This document shows positions 1 through 12,847 of a stretch of 64,000 bases of DNA, one piece after another. A program made the translations under genes and the position numbers. The notes under the pieces were generated by a model, which was not told the DNA's origin, did not search any database, and worked only from the letters and a program-made list of their open reading frames with translations. The stretch is taken from the NCBI GenBank assembly GCA_039621445.1, contig CP154954.1, positions 17,204,589 to 17,268,588 on the forward strand, read 5' to 3'. The DNA comes from Euglena gracilis (taxonomy: Eukaryota > Euglenida > Euglenophyceae > Euglenales). Within the stretch, counting starts at the first letter, position 1. Each line of letters starts with the position of its first letter.

Positions 1-1064
1 CGGCTCAAAAACAGTTTTTCCGGGTCCGGGAGGCCAAAAAACATCGTTTTGGGCAAACAAAAAATTTCGATTTTTTTCGACTTTTTTGACCGAAAACGGC
101 CAAGTCGGACAGAGGGAAAAGTGTACAAAATGGCCTAAATTGGCTGAAAAACGGCCGTATCTCGAGCCAGGCGGTGAGCTGCGGGGAAACCAAAATCTCA
201 GTAGATAGAGCGTTCCAAGGGCTTCAATTTAGGTCTCTGGACATTTCCTTTGATTTTGCATCATTTTCGAGAATCAACGGTGACATGTAATCTTTGCCGC
301 TAACTGCAGGGCCTCGAGTCAGCCGCTGAAAATATGCGGGACACACACTGGATGACAGGAACGCACGCCCTTCGCCGCCTGCGTTGGAAATCCCAATCCA
401 GATGGACTCACACCCAGCACCGAACCGCGCACACCTGCGCCTGCGGACATACACACTTCGTGTAGGTTGAGGGCTGGTTGAGGGAACCTGTGGCCTCGGA
501 TGAAAACCCAGGCAGAGACGTGATGCTTCACGCAAGTGTCGTGCGCATGTGCGCGCGTTGCTCACCCCTCAGCTCTTCGTCTGCGTGGCCCCTATTTGAG
601 GCCCCTGCCAGCAAGCACGACGCAGGGAGGCAGCCACTGTCCCCAGGCCCAGCACCGGGCGGCTGAGCCACAGAAGAGGTGTTTTGGTGGCCGGGGTTAC
701 GCGACTGTCCGCCCAATTGGGGGTCTCTGAGAAAAGAGTCACATGTCTGAAAACGCACTGAACGGGCGGTTAAACCTCATTGAGCTGCACGGTAGAAACG
801 TCCAACACGTTCTGAAACGCACCCCAAAGCGCTCTGATTTATTGCGACGGCTGACAGCTGACATTGGTACGGCAGTCGCAAGGCCTGATTTTGAGATACT
901 CCCCAAACAGACCAGGTTTCCAGATGGCGCACAACATGAACACTTGCCAAAATAGAAAGCATCCAGGACCCAAAGTCAAAAAAACAAGGCCTTGCCCACG
1001 TTAACACCCACTTTGCCCACCAACTGGGTTCCTGCAACCCCCGACCAGGTGGTCGTACGGCCAG
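1..1064. other. No gene recognised
   Basis: I see no convincing coding, RNA or repeat signal here. Several short open frames exist on both strands (for example 224-565 minus), but none has a recognisable motif and they overlap each other. Confidence 0.4.
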
Positions 1065-1085
1065 GTGCCAAAAACAGCCAAATTT

Positions 1086-1205
1086 TCAAAGCCACCTACA
1101 ACCCCGACCAGGGGGCGGGTCGTACACACCCCTTACCAGCAACCCCCGACTGGGGGGTGGCCGTTGTTTAGGAGTGGTCGGTGGGCAAAGGGGGGGGTAA
1201 GGATG
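1086..1205 (+). repeat. Dispersed G-rich repeat built on CAACCCCCGACYGGGGG
   Basis: The units CAACCCCGACCAGGGGGCG and CAACCCCCGACTGGGGGG are followed by GGTCGTACAC-like and GGAGTGGTCGGTGGGCAAAG segments. The same order recurs at 48,940-49,075 and partly at 48,300-48,385, so this is a dispersed family. No terminal repeats or target duplication were found. Confidence 0.6.
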
Positions 1206-1624
1206 CCAAAAAAAAGGTCATCATTTCCTGGAGTTTTTTTGCCCGGCAGTAGCAGCACCGCACCCCCAAAAACTGTGCGCCTTTGGAAAAAATCTGGTCG
1301 AAGATATGATGTTTTTTCTGTGGGAATTATTTCCAGCAAAAATTGGGCAGAGATCTAAAAGGCCAGAAATTGCCAATTTTTGACAAAATTTTTAAAAATT
1401 GGCAAATTTGCAACAAAATAACGAAAAGAACACCAGGGTTCCTTGTACGTTACCGAAACTCATTTTGCCATTTTAGATTTATACGGAAAAACTGCAGAAA
1501 GGGAAAAAAATGCGAAAAAAAATTCGGAAAAAATCGGAAATTGCGGAAAAATTGCAGATATCAATTTACCCCTGCAGAAATGCAAAAAAAAAAAAATGGC
1601 GCAAAGCACTGGATGGAAAATTTT
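1206..1624. other. A-rich intergenic stretch, no gene recognised
   Basis: The stretch is A/T-rich with many A-runs (about 1490-1600). The segment GGCGCAAAGCACTGG at about 1598 looks like a decayed copy of the GGCGCAAAGCGCC hairpin seen elsewhere. No gene is supported. Confidence 0.4.
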
Positions 1625-1800
1625 GATCTTTTAAGGGGGTCCCCGGTGCCCCCCTCCCCGCATTCAGTCTGAACCTCCCTTGGAAGATGGGGGGATCTGG
1701 ACCCCCACTCAAATCCAAGGGGGGGGGCACCCCCCACCTGAACCCATACACCCTCCTTATATTGCTTATATTGAACCCTACCTTGGGGTGCTCCCAGGGG
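1625..1800 (+). repeat. Diverged fragment of the hAT-type MITE family
   Basis: G-run and C-run blocks are followed by CCCTCCTTATATTG and TATATTGAACCCT. These resemble the right end of the MITE at 10,712-11,128 (CCTCCTTATATCAAACCC). The left end was not found and no target duplication is visible. Confidence 0.45.
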
Positions 1801-1822
1801 GGAGGGGGTCTGGCAAAACCAA

Positions 1823-1927
1823 ATGTGTGTGTGTGTGTGCATGCATGTGTGCGTGCGTACGTGCGTGCGTACGTGCGTGCGTGCGTGTGTGCGTGCGTGC
1901 GTGCGTGCATACGTGCGTGCGTGCGGG
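1823..1927 (+). repeat. (TG)n/(TGCG)n tract
   Basis: Alternating purine-pyrimidine DNA, TGTG passing into GTGCGTGC and GTACGTGC units, about 105 bp. Such sequence can adopt Z-DNA. The open frames it creates on both strands are repeats, not genes. Confidence 0.9.
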
Positions 1928-2367
1928 TGCAGAAGGAATTGTGGGTGGCTAGCGCTAGTGCTGCCACCATTCCATAGACTGCTCCCAGTCAAGTCTGGCT
2001 TCAGGGCAGGAGAGCCCAATGGCGTGCTGGGTTGCCCACCCGCCGTTCTCTGCTCTGCAGGAGAGGATATCGTATAACAAGGCCCACAACAGGACTGCCT
2101 CTGAAATGAGCCGCGCGTCGGGGGGAGGGGGTGGACATATGGCACAGCAGTACCCCACTGAGGTGTAAGGGGAGTATCAGTGCGGCTCTACAACTCCGTA
2201 GGGAGGGGAAGAGGGAACTTTGGGAGGGGGGGTCAAAAGAGGGTGTGACCTTCCTGAAAAGCCTGAATTTTTCGTTGATACCCCCCAGGCATTTGTTCAT
2301 TTGCATTAACACTAATCTCTTAACTGTTCGTTAACAAACACCTCTACCTGTTTCTGCCTGCCTCTCT
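1928..2367. other. No gene recognised
   Basis: Unique-looking sequence between two simple-repeat tracts. Short open frames occur on both strands without recognisable motifs. Confidence 0.35.
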
Positions 2368-3706
<1,339 letters not shown>

Positions 3707-5990
3707 GCAGTCATGTCGGTCACTCCCAGTCATTTCATAGGTATTTGGTGGCAGGCACTCCTTGAGGAGGTACGATGGACAAGTTTAGGCAAAAATGCAA
3801 GCCCCCCCCAAAAAGACAAGAGGAGACCAAGAATCGCCTTGCCAAAAGGGGTTGAGGGCTTCCCCAAGTCAACAGAACAAAAAAGCAGTCGGGGGGTGGG
3901 GACACACCAGCAACCTTGCATGTCCCCACATCCAATGGCACGGCGCAGGGATGGGCGGGCGAGTGGCGCCGACAGGCCCGCCGCCCAGTCAGCTCCCGGC
4001 GGGCCGAAATCCGCTGTGCACTGGGCCGCAGCCCTGTCCTCCGAAGTCGCATGCCTGCAGCGCAACGCGATACCTAACCCCCCCCCCCTCCCCGGAAGCA
4101 CAGCCCAACAACGTTCCAGGGATATGCCGTTGATACGGGGGGGGGGTCTACAACCCAGTCGGGGAGCTGTTGGAATCGACGGGGCAGGTTTGCACCCCAG
4201 CAGCCTGGGCTCCCTGACGCCAAAAGCAGGCAATGCTCAAGTCAACTTTGGCCGAGAATGCCAGGGAGGGTGGCTTCTCCGATATTGGGGGGTTCGTTTG
4301 CTGGAAGCATTTGGTAGCAGAACTGCAGAAGCAGAACTGCGGGGAGAAGGCTTCCCATATTCGATGCCTTCCAGGGGAAAACTAGTGATGAATTCTGAAC
4401 CCCCCACCCCTCGTCCAACAACCATCATTATTCCCCAACTGTCTTTGGCTAAATTCAGCCACTTTGGCCACTTTCTTGGCATTCTTTGGCCGCTTTTGCC
4501 ATTTTTTAGTCACCGTTGGCCATTTTGCCCAGCTTTTGGGAGACTTTTGGCCGTTATCACAATCTTCATGCACAACATGTACAAACATCCAGAAGGAATA
4601 GCAGCTTTTAGAAAAATAAGTCCATTTACGTCAATTTTTACCCATTTTGGGTAAACCGTTTTCGTTGGGGCATCGGCCTTTTTTCGACGTTTTTGGCATT
4701 TTCAGCCAGTTCATGATTGCTTTTGCCGTTTTTTGGGAGTGGGGCAGAAAAAAAAATACCGAAACTTATGAAATCAACAACTGGCCTGAGGGGGTGTTCG
4801 TTGGACAAGCCCAGTTGCTGTTGCTGGGGGGGAGAGGTAAATGTTTTTGTCAATGTCATCCACCAGGCAAAATTCCGAACTATTCTTACAAAATTGATTC
4901 TTCGTCAGGTGTTCAATTGTCCACGTCTGTCAATGACCCAACTTTTTTAAAAAGGGGGGGCAGAGCATATGGAGAGCCGGCCACGCGGGTTGATGTCGGG
5001 GCAACCAATGGTCCCCCACGGCAACGGAGGGGAGGACTGGGAGCCATAGGGGGACTTCGGGGAACGATGAGGGAGAGGACCCCCGGGTTTAGATGGGTCG
5101 GGACTTGGGGGCAGTGCTGGACATCACGCTGGCCATGAGGCAGGCACAGCATCCAACTCCCTGCCCACCATGAGCCGTCTGTGGTCAAAGCAGGCAAACA
5201 TTATTTTTAGGACACCTAAAAAACGTATAAAAAAAAAAACTTTAAAAAACGGCCAAATGTTTAGTACCTTAAACCCCTGAAAACCCCCCGTAAAAAATCA
5301 TTCTGGCAAAATCTCTTTCTGACTGATCAAAAATCCAATCGCAGAATCTCGACAAAAAAAATTTAAATCCAGAAAAGAAATTTCTGGCATCACGGGAACC
5401 GTGTCTATCCCCTCAAACTCGGAAAAATGAGGGTTTCGAGGCATTTTTCAAATGCCCAGACAGTCCTTAATAAACAAAATCCTTAAAAAATCTTAAAACG
5501 CCTTAAAGACCGTAAAAAATAAATTCAAAATAACTTAAAAATATTTTGTTTGACAAAGTTTTCCCCCAAGCAGTGCCTGAAACGCCATTTTTTTTGATAT
5601 TCTAATATTTAATGCTTCAGACCAGCGCTGCATATCAAGAGTGAAAACTGGTTGTATGGTCACTCTGTCCACCCTCTTACAGACCCAGGGGTTTTCCGGA
5701 AGCCCACCCTGCTGTATGTACAGCCCTGCTTTCAGCCATTATTTTATTCAGCATTTTTTTTTCTTAAGCCAAATATTTTCCTGGTTCCTGGTCCTTGGAT
5801 AAACCCATGCCTCTGGTCACGCATCCCCTCAAGACATCGCTGCTTACGGTAGCTCACCGATGGCTTCCAATGGACGAGGGGGGGGGGGGTCGCATCAGGT
5901 GGCTGGGAAGGGTGTTGGCTGGACCCATTGAAGCAAAGGCAAACCTGCCCTCCGTCTGAGGCGGGGTGGCTTCTGCTCCACTGCCACCCC
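3707..5990. other. Intergenic, no gene supported
   Basis: Mixed sequence with G/C runs (4078-4150) and an A/T-rich part (5200-5640). Open frames of 100-170 codons appear on both strands at 3730-4233, but no domain or splice pattern supports one over another. Confidence 0.35.
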
Positions 5991-5994
5991 GCAG

Positions 5995-6126
5995 CCGGAA
6001 ATGGAGGCTGTGGGCAGCCGGCCCCCGCCCATTGCCGAAATAGCTCATCGGGTTCGGTCGCTTTCCCAAATCGACAAAAAGTGGCTCGCATCGTGCGGGA
6101 AACATTTGTGGCGGCGCGGGACTTGA
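5995..6126 (+). CDS. Possible terminal exon of an unknown gene
   Basis: I do not recognise the protein. A strong acceptor (pyrimidine-rich CTGCCACCCCGCAG, ending at 5994) is followed by a 43-codon frame ending in TGA at 6124-6126. It contains the hydrophilic stretch IAEIAHRVRSLSQIDKKWLA, which reads like protein. A second plus frame over the same ground stays open to 6270, where a perfect donor, CACTAG|GTGAGT, occurs, so an internal exon 5995-6270 in that frame is the alternative. No upstream exon could be assigned. Confidence 0.3.
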   Translation, partial: PEMEAVGSRPPPIAEIAHRVRSLSQIDKKWLASCGKHLWRRGT

Positions 6127-6819
6127 CGTCGCCAATACACGCGAGCACGTGGCAACCACTGCTAGTTTTGGCATTCACTGATGCAACCGATTCAAAAGAA
6201 TTCCCGCTGGTGCTCGTGGGCACGTCCACCCTTGTCACCCTTGTCAGCCAGCACTGCCCCCTGCCACTAGGTGAGTATGATGAGCCTGCAAGACGGAGAG
6301 CGGGGGCAGGCCACAGCATCCATCAGCGAAATGTTACTGACCAAACCCCTCTGCCGTAGAGTCTCCCGGCTGGAACTGGCTTGATGTGGGGTCGAGCCGG
6401 GCACCACAAAAAGACCGAAACATAAAAAAAAGCCTAAACACCAGCAAATCATACAAAAAAAATCGATTTTGACCAAATTTTGAGCTAGGCAGTCTTTATC
6501 CGACCGATTTTTACCAATTTCCCCGTTTTACCCGTTTCGACCCAGTGTTCACCTTTGAAGGGAAAGAATACACCACACTCCAGCCGCCCTTCAGGAATTG
6601 CACAAGAAGAAGAAGGAAACTGCACAAGAAATAAAACCCGGCTCTGGAGGGGAGGGGGTCCGAGGCTGGGAAAAGACGCTGGATAGCTGGCTGGACACAC
6701 CGGGGGCGGCGGGCAAAAGTTCCTGGGCTCTGCAACCATCATCACAAAACCGGAATTCTTCCCCCCATGTGCTTGGTCAAGATGGGATATGAGGCCAGGG
6801 GATGAGGGCAACTTCACGC

Positions 6820-6935
6820 GCATGCGCGCACGCACACACACGCGCGCGCGCGCGCACGCACACGCACGCACGCGCGCACGCATGCGCACACACACACACG
6901 CACACACACACACACACACGCACACACACACACAC

Positions 6936-6967
<32 letters not shown>

Positions 6968-6985
6968 GCACGCACACACACAAGC
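6820..6985 (+). repeat. (CA)n/(CG)n/(CACG)n tract
   Basis: About 165 bp of alternating pyrimidine-purine DNA with CA, CG and CACG blocks, a likely Z-DNA former. The open frames inside are periodic artefacts. Confidence 0.95.
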
Positions 6986-7317
6986 GGTGGCAGTTGAGGT
7001 GACAGGCAACGATCTTCAGGGTCTACCGTGCGATGTGGTCTAGGCGCAGTCCGAGCCGCTTCAGAGCCGCGCAGCTGCAGCCACAGGTCGGACTTGCCGG
7101 GGAGCTGCTGCAAGAGGCTGAATGGTGCGGCCATGTTTGGGAGGGGGGCCGGGGCAAAGACTAGCCGGAGAACCCTGTCAGGGGGAGAGCAGGTGTGTAT
7201 CTGTGATTTCTGCAGAAGCCGATGCGCAGGGCACAGCGCCCAAGTCTCACCCCATGCACCGCTTTGCCAAGTTATGAAGAATTCGGAACACTGTGGGGAT
7301 GTCCACCCCTGCAGTGC

Positions 7318-7470
7318 TAGTACTGCTTGGCACTGCATGGCACTGCGTGTACAGTCCGTGTGCACTGCGTGGCACTGCGTGGTACTGTGTGGGCACTGCG
7401 TGGCTGCATGGCACCACGTGGCACTGCGTGACACTCCATGGAACTGCGTGCACTGCGTGGCACTGCGGGC
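7318..7470 (+). repeat. Imperfect tandem repeat of CACTGCGTGG-like decamers
   Basis: Roughly a dozen units of the type GGCACTGCGTGG, GGTACTGTGTGG and GCACCACGTGG lie head to tail, with unit length wandering around 10-12 bp. No coding role is apparent. Confidence 0.7.
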
Positions 7471-7689
7471 CGTCAAACCACTTGTTTTTTGCATCATTGG
7501 CTTTTTCGGGGCCATCAAGGGCACTTTTCTTCAAATGAGCAAAAGTGCAAAATCCCCGCAAAAACAAACCAACTCCGGGAAGAAATATGATTTCTGGCAT
7601 CGCTGGAACATTGTCCATCTACACATTTTTCGACCTGTTTCGACTTTTTTTGATTTTGGGCCACATGCAGAATCAAAAACGTTGGTTTG

Positions 7690-7935
7690 ATGCCGCCTTG
7701 GACCGCCCTGGAAATGGGGTTTGGGGGGGGGCCTTCTTCTCTATGGGTTCCAAAATGGGTCAAAAAAAAAACACCCGGCGCTGAAGGTGCCGGGGAAACA
7801 TTTTGGGGTCCAAAATCTTGTGCCACCAGAACAACGGGAAGAGGTGGGGGGTCAACCCCCCTACCCACCATGCAGGGGGTGGGGGGTGGTCGACCCCCCC
7901 CCCCCACCGCCCTGGCTGTTTGGCCGATTCCCGTT
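7690..7935 (+). repeat. Dispersed repeat, module M1, copy 1
   Basis: Shares with 9195-9405 and 15,250-15,500 the order: GGGGTTTTGG plus a G-run, GGTTCCAAAATGGGTC, a GCGCC/GGTGCC imperfect hairpin, TTTCGGGTCCAA, CGGGAAGAGGTGG, and CCTGGCTGTTTGGCCG. All three copies have the same orientation. It is non-coding, and the ends are not defined by terminal repeats. Confidence 0.75.
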
Positions 7936-8569
7936 CTACCCTGGGTTTGGGTTAAAGGAAAGGTTAGGGTTCGGGTAAGACTGTTCGGCTGAAATCAGGT
8001 ACAAATTAGGTGGAAATTACGACCTGGGGGAGCGCTTGGTGATGAGATTAGACCGGGATGGGCAAGCTGGCAGGTCATGTCACAAATTTCGGCAGGCCAG
8101 ATGCTAAATAGATCGAAAAGCCCAAAATGGTGATCAGAGTCAATCTTGGAGACACTTTTTGCACATTGGGGAGGGGGTGAATACCTGGGGGGGAAATATT
8201 TACTCCTGGGGGAGGCATCTGAGGGCACAAATAGCACTGACTACATGCAGCCGCTGTAAATTAAACCCAAACACGGCAGGCATAACTGAATCCTTCCCTG
8301 GAAAACCGTTTGGGTGCCTGGCTGTGTCATCCTCGCTTTCCTTTGAAGTCAATGAAAGGTGGCTGGCTGGGATTCTGCCACCGGAGGGGCACGCCGGTCA
8401 ATGCCCAATGTGCGCCACCGCCGTGTGTGCGGCATCGCCGAAGCGCACCGGAACTGCACTCCAGTTCCAGCCCAGGAACGCTCGTCCAACACGTGTGTTC
8501 CGGTGCCGGAACACACGTCCACGGCCGGTGGCCGACTCGCCACCAGGCTGTTTTTTTACCCCCCCCCCC

Positions 8570-8867
8570 GTGGGAGAGGGGGGGTCCGGAGTGCCTTGGG
8601 GTGCCTGCCCAGGCACCCGGGGGGTGTGGGGGGGGGGGGGGGGGGGGGGCGGATTTCGGCCTGTGCCCAGGCACACTCCTTTGAAAATAGGCCATTTTTG
8701 GATCCCCGGCGCCTTTGGCACCAGGGTCTGCTAGGGCACTTTTGGCCATGTGCCCTACCCCCCCCGGCAGGGCAGAACGGGAAGGCCTGGTGGGGAGGGG
8801 GGTCGACCCCCCACCCGGGAGGTGGGGGGGGGGGGGGGGCGACACCCCCCCCCCCCCCCCACAACAT
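8570..8867 (+). repeat. Dispersed G/C-run repeat (GGAGTGCCTTGG family)
   Basis: Contains GGAGTGCCTTGGGGTGCC, CCAGGCACCC, a pure G run at about 8631-8649 and GGGCACTTTTGGCCATGTG. Related arrangements occur at 9405-9480 and, inverted, at 59,280-59,405. The open frames on both strands reflect the G/C runs. Confidence 0.6.
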
Positions 8868-9036
8868 TTTCACCCATTTTGGGAAAACAGGCATTTGAGC
8901 CAGAAAAAATTTGAATCTTTTTTTTTGGAAAAAATGAACCCAAAAAACACATGATTTTTTGATGGAAACCCACATTTTTCACAAAAAAAATCTCAAAAAT
9001 TTCAGGGTTAAAAATTGGTAGTTTTCAGGAGGGGGT
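8868..9036 (-). repeat. Composite repeat, module M2 (inverted relative to the copy at 14.9 kb)
   Basis: Its reverse complement matches 14,900-15,065: CTCCTGAAAACT, CCTGAAATTTTTGAGA, GTTTCCATCAAAAAAATCATG, then the A-rich part and GGTGAAAATG. The flanking modules on both sides are in the same orientation in both copies, so only this block of about 165 bp is flipped. Confidence 0.75.
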
Positions 9037-9405
9037 GAAAAAAAAAAAACGAACGTCAAAGAAGTGGACCAAATTTTGGCATAATCAAATTTTACTGACA
9101 TTTTTCTCTTATTTTTTTGGACTTTCAATGGCACTTTTTGCTTCAAAAACCTCTCAAAATCAAAATTTTGAGAAAATGTTGAATTTTTGGAAGGTGTGAA
9201 AAAATGGGGTTTTGGGGGGGGGTCTTTGGGGGGGGGCCCCTATACGGGTTCCAAAATGGGTCAAAATAACACCTGGCGCCGAAAGCACCGGAAAAAAATT
9301 TTCGGGTCCAAGAATTGGTGCTCCCGGAAGTACGGGAAGAGGTGGTGGGGGGGGTCGACCCCCCCACCCACCACCCTGGCTGTTTGGCCGCTTCCCGTTC
9401 TGCCC
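9037..9405 (+). repeat. Composite repeat, modules M3 and M1, copy 2
   Basis: Matches 15,088-15,500 in direct orientation: GGACCAAATTTTGGC, TCAAATTTTACTGACATTTT, CTTCAAAAACCTCTCAAAAT, GAGAAAATGTTGAATTTTTG, then the M1 block. Non-coding. Confidence 0.8.
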
Positions 9406-9837
9406 TGCCCCCGGGGGGGGGGGGGGTCGGATCAGGAGTGCCTTGGAGTGCCCGCCCAGGCAGGCACCCCCCCCCCCGGGTGGGGTTGGCACCCGACTAA
9501 AATACGGCCTGCTCGCCACGGGGGGGGGGGGGGGGCACAGGGGGGGCGGGGTGCTGGCAGAGAATACCCTGGGTCTGGGTGGCCGGCATTGGGTGGCAGT
9601 GGGTTTGCCAGCCACGTCCTCTTCCACACCAGGCACCCTCCGGCCATACAGGAAGGGGTCGAAACGCCACCAAAAATCCACTTAGTGACACCCAAAGGGC
9701 ACTTCTTCCCCAAACCCACCGACCCACCCGTACAGTACACCGGGGGGGGGGGGGGGGCCGCCCCCCCAACCCACCAAAAATCCACCAAAAATCCTGGAAA
9801 GAACTCTTGTCTGCTGAGCTGGACTGACACACCCACC

Positions 9838-10171
9838 CAGGGTTTGAAGGGCAGGTGGGGGGGATCGGACCACCCATCCATGGTCCAGCAGGGCAGCGGG
9901 TGGGGGGACACTTCGTCCATGGTCCAGTTTGCTGATTTTCAGCCCGGTGCAAAGCGGCGGTCAGAAAATTGCCCCAAAGCCGGCCAAAAGTGCCATTTTG
10001 GGCACTGTTAGGTAAAAATGCCTAAAATTTACGGAAAGAAAAATGAAAAAAATGACCTTTTTAGGGGCCCCGGGTACCCCCCTGAGTCGAGGGGAGCCCC
10101 CCTCCAGTCCAGGGAGGGTGGGGGGTACACCCCCACCTTACGCCGCCAACTCTCATTATATCGAACCCCTG
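9838..10171 (+). mobile_element. hAT-type MITE, diverged copy
   Basis: The left end, CAGGGTTTGAAGGGCAGGTGGGG, is related to the start of the MITE at 10,712 with a small deletion. The right end, ATTATATCGAACCCCTG, is its inverted partner. The inside has the GGCCAAAAGTGCCATTTTGGGCA and CCGGTGCAAAGCGGCGG segments of the family. The 8-bp flanks do not match well, so the target duplication has decayed or the ends are misplaced. Confidence 0.55.
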
Positions 10172-10711
10172 ACCCCAACCCAAATCCACACTCCCAGTCT
10201 CAAGAACCAAACGTCAAGGCGGTCCTGAACGTTAAAAAAAATACACCCCACAACATTCAAAGAAAAGCTACAGAAAGAATGGCAGGAGAAAGCTGGCATG
10301 GGTCGCTATTGGGGGGGGGGGGGGCTTCCTGGCAACCTTAGACCCCCGTCCATCCAACAAAACATCAAAAAAATGTGTTTATCACCTTTTAAATTTCGCC
10401 CTTACCGGCCGTTGGCCAGCCCTTGGGCCTCTGTCCTGAGCAAAATAAAAAAGCACGTCCTGTCCTACCCACTTCAGGGGGACACACCAGGGTTTAATGA
10501 CTCCATGCACCGACCTGGGAGGCCGGGGGGGGGGGGGGGGGGGGGTCGGACCTGCACCATACAAGGGAAAATTATCAGGCGTCGAAAGATTTTTTCACGA
10601 AAAGGCCGGTCCCCTGAATAAACCCAACATCCGCCACGCATGGCATTCCTGGGGGCTGGCAAATTGCCTTGGGTGGGGGTCTTTCGGTGAGATTAACGGT
10701 GGCACCCATCC

Positions 10712-11128
10712 CAGGGTTCGATATAAGGACAGGTGGGGGGGTGGTCCGGACCCCCCCTGCGGGCCAGGGGGGGGGGGACCCCCCCCACTTAAACAGTTGC
10801 GCGGTCTGGGTGACCGAATTTCGGCCCGGCGCTTCGCGCCGGGCCGGAAATTTTTGACCCCCCAAAACAACCAAAAGTGCCATTTTGGGCACTCTTTGGG
10901 CAAAAATGTGCCAAAAATGCAAAAAAAATATTCGGCGCAAAGCGCCGGAGGAAAAAATTGACCCTTTTTGGGGGGGGTCCCGGGTGCCCCCCGAGGGTCG
11001 GTCCGGACCCCCCTGGCAGGTGGGGGGGGGGGGGCCGGACCCCCCCTGCGGGCCAGGAGGGGGGGGGGGGGGGGGGGGGGGCACCCCCCCCACCTAAACC
11101 ATGTACGCCCTCCTTATATCAAACCCTG
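10712..11128 (+). mobile_element. hAT-type MITE with 8-bp target site duplication
   Basis: A 417-bp non-coding element. The 18-bp terminal inverted repeats, CAGGGTTCGATATAAGGA at 10,712-10,729 and TCCTTATATCAAACCCTG at 11,111-11,128, differ at one position. It is flanked by perfect 8-bp direct repeats ACCCATCC at 10,704-10,711 and 11,129-11,136. An 8-bp duplication with CAG-starting termini is the signature of the hAT transposase superfamily, so this is a non-autonomous element mobilised in trans. Inside are two GC hairpins, GGCCCGGCGC-TTC-GCGCCGGGCC near 10,823 and GGCGCAAAGCGCC near 10,934, and long G and C runs. No transposase is encoded in the window. Confidence 0.9.
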
Positions 11129-11812
11129 ACCCATCCACTCAAACGGGGCACGATCCAAAAAAGTCAACACTGGCTTCCTGCTTGGGCCAAGAAAAAGCGA
11201 TCGGCAACATTTCTTCCCGCCACCAAAAGAAAGGCAATGGTAACATTTTTCATATAGGAGCTCACCACAGAGGATCAAATATTTCAGGAGGACAATAGCG
11301 AATCCCATACACGACCAGTTTGGAACGCTTAACTGGCAATCCAACGGAGGGAACCCCAAATCCCTAAATTTACCATTTGTTTGTGCTTATTATTTTGGCA
11401 AAAAAGCCTCAAGAATGACAAAAAATCGAGTGAGACTTGGACCAGAAAAAACATTGGTTCGAAAGTGCAGCAGTTCATTTCATGCAGCTTTTCACACAAA
11501 AAGCTGCAAAAAGGAGAAAAAAAGCTGACAAGCACAAAACTACATAAGGAATAAACCCCCCTAATGAGTGCGCAGTGGAAAAATGAAAAAGAGTGGTGGT
11601 AAATTATACAATTTGTGTTTTGCCCAAAGAAGTGCGGGGTCCGAAACTATGCATTTAAATGAAAGCACCCGTGCACATTTTGGGGGAGAGGTTACCATTT
11701 GACACAATAGAAACCCGACAATTTCATCGTTTGGTGCGGTGAGATTAGATTGAATCCAAGGGCAAAGGGTGTAGTAAGGAGTTCTCCTGGCTGTAGATCA
11801 AATTTATTCCCG
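11129..11812. other. A/T-rich intergenic stretch upstream of a candidate gene
   Basis: No coding feature is supported. It lies between the MITE and the candidate gene at 11,813, so it could include that gene's promoter, but I see no recognisable promoter element. Confidence 0.35.
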
Positions 11813-12600
11813 ATGGCACCCAAGTGGACAGACCCAGATCAAACATATAAAGTTGTTGATATATGGATGAGTGAACGGAGGGATGAAGAAACCGCTTTGG
11901 ATTCGGAGCAGGAAGCTAAAGCAAAAGAGAAAACAAGGTGGGGATATCTGCAGGTATGAAAAATCAAACTCTCCAAACACATCATTCCAGATATTCCAAT
12001 GCAACGAAGGCATTACACACAAAGGCCGCGGTGGTTCGTCTGTTGTCTGATGCAAATCCATCATAAATCGCGAAACATGAAACGAGAGGTTTGACATGGC
12101 AAGCGATACGTGATACCAACCTCTCCCCGCACCCCAGGAAACTGCTCCCAGACAAATCAGCGAGTACAGAGGTCCTCGTGAAGGCAGGTCAACGATTATG
12201 GAACCAGAGAACAATATCTGGGGTCGAGGTCAGAGGAGGAAATTTGAAATTTTTTTCGACCCCCCGGCCGACACAAAATCCGAAAAAGCGATTGCTTTTG
12301 TGATACATCCCCCCCAAAAATATCCAATGGACTCCAAAATGTCAATGTAGACGGTGCGGACAGGGGCTCTCATGGGCATGGGTTGTGTGTTCGCACTGCT
12401 TAAAACAAGCCAGATGGTCCGGACACCCCCCCCCTGTTCATTGGGCAAGGCGGTTCATTGTACATGGTGGGGAGGTACAAAATACGGTGAAAGATGCTCG
12501 CGGTTCTTTTTCAACTTGGGAAAGGACCCATTTTCAACCAAAAATAAACATGCAAAAACTCAGAAAATTGCTAGAGATACACAAAGAACGAGACAGATGA
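11813..12600 (+). CDS. Probable two-exon gene, unknown protein with a Cys-rich zinc-ribbon-like region
   Basis: I do not recognise the family. Exon 1 (11,813-11,953, 47 codons) starts with ATG and is hydrophilic, including VVDIWMSERRDEETALD. It ends at a good donor, CTGCAG|GTATGA. A 184-bp intron ends with CCCCGCACCCCAG at 12,137. Exon 2 continues in phase 0 from 12,138 through a charged stretch (FEIFFDPPADTKSEKAIAF) to a run of seven C at 12,309-12,315. There the frame shifts by one base and continues as KCQCRRCGQGLSWAWVVCSHC (read across 12,338-12,399) to TGA at 12,598-12,600. The spacing C-x-C-x2-C ... C-x2-C suggests a small zinc-binding fold. The single-base break in a homopolymer may be a sequencing error, a recent mutation, or a short intron I misread. 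No neighbour hints at function. Confidence 0.45.
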
Positions 12601-12847
12601 GGACTGGTCAGCGGGCAGAGGGCAGTTTCCCAGGGGGGGGGGGGGCACTCCTGGGGGGGGGTCCAACTAAGAGGCTGAAAAATTTGGGCGAGCAGCAAAA
12701 AGGCTGTTGGTTAGACCCAGCCCTCTAGAAATCCTCGCAACACCTCATCCTCCACACTGAATTGACATTGTAGAACTGCTTCTGGACCGCCATTCTGGTA
12801 AATGGTTTCTTAACAGTTTTCACTGGCAGACAGTGGCCGTTAATTCT
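12601..12847. other. Short intergenic stretch with G run
   Basis: Downstream of the candidate gene, with two G-runs (12,634-12,661). Nothing else recognised. Confidence 0.35.

Noticed and set aside
1561-2145. 194-codon minus-strand ORF with H/T/R repeats
   Set aside because: Half of it is the translated (TG/TGCG)n tract; the rest has no motif.
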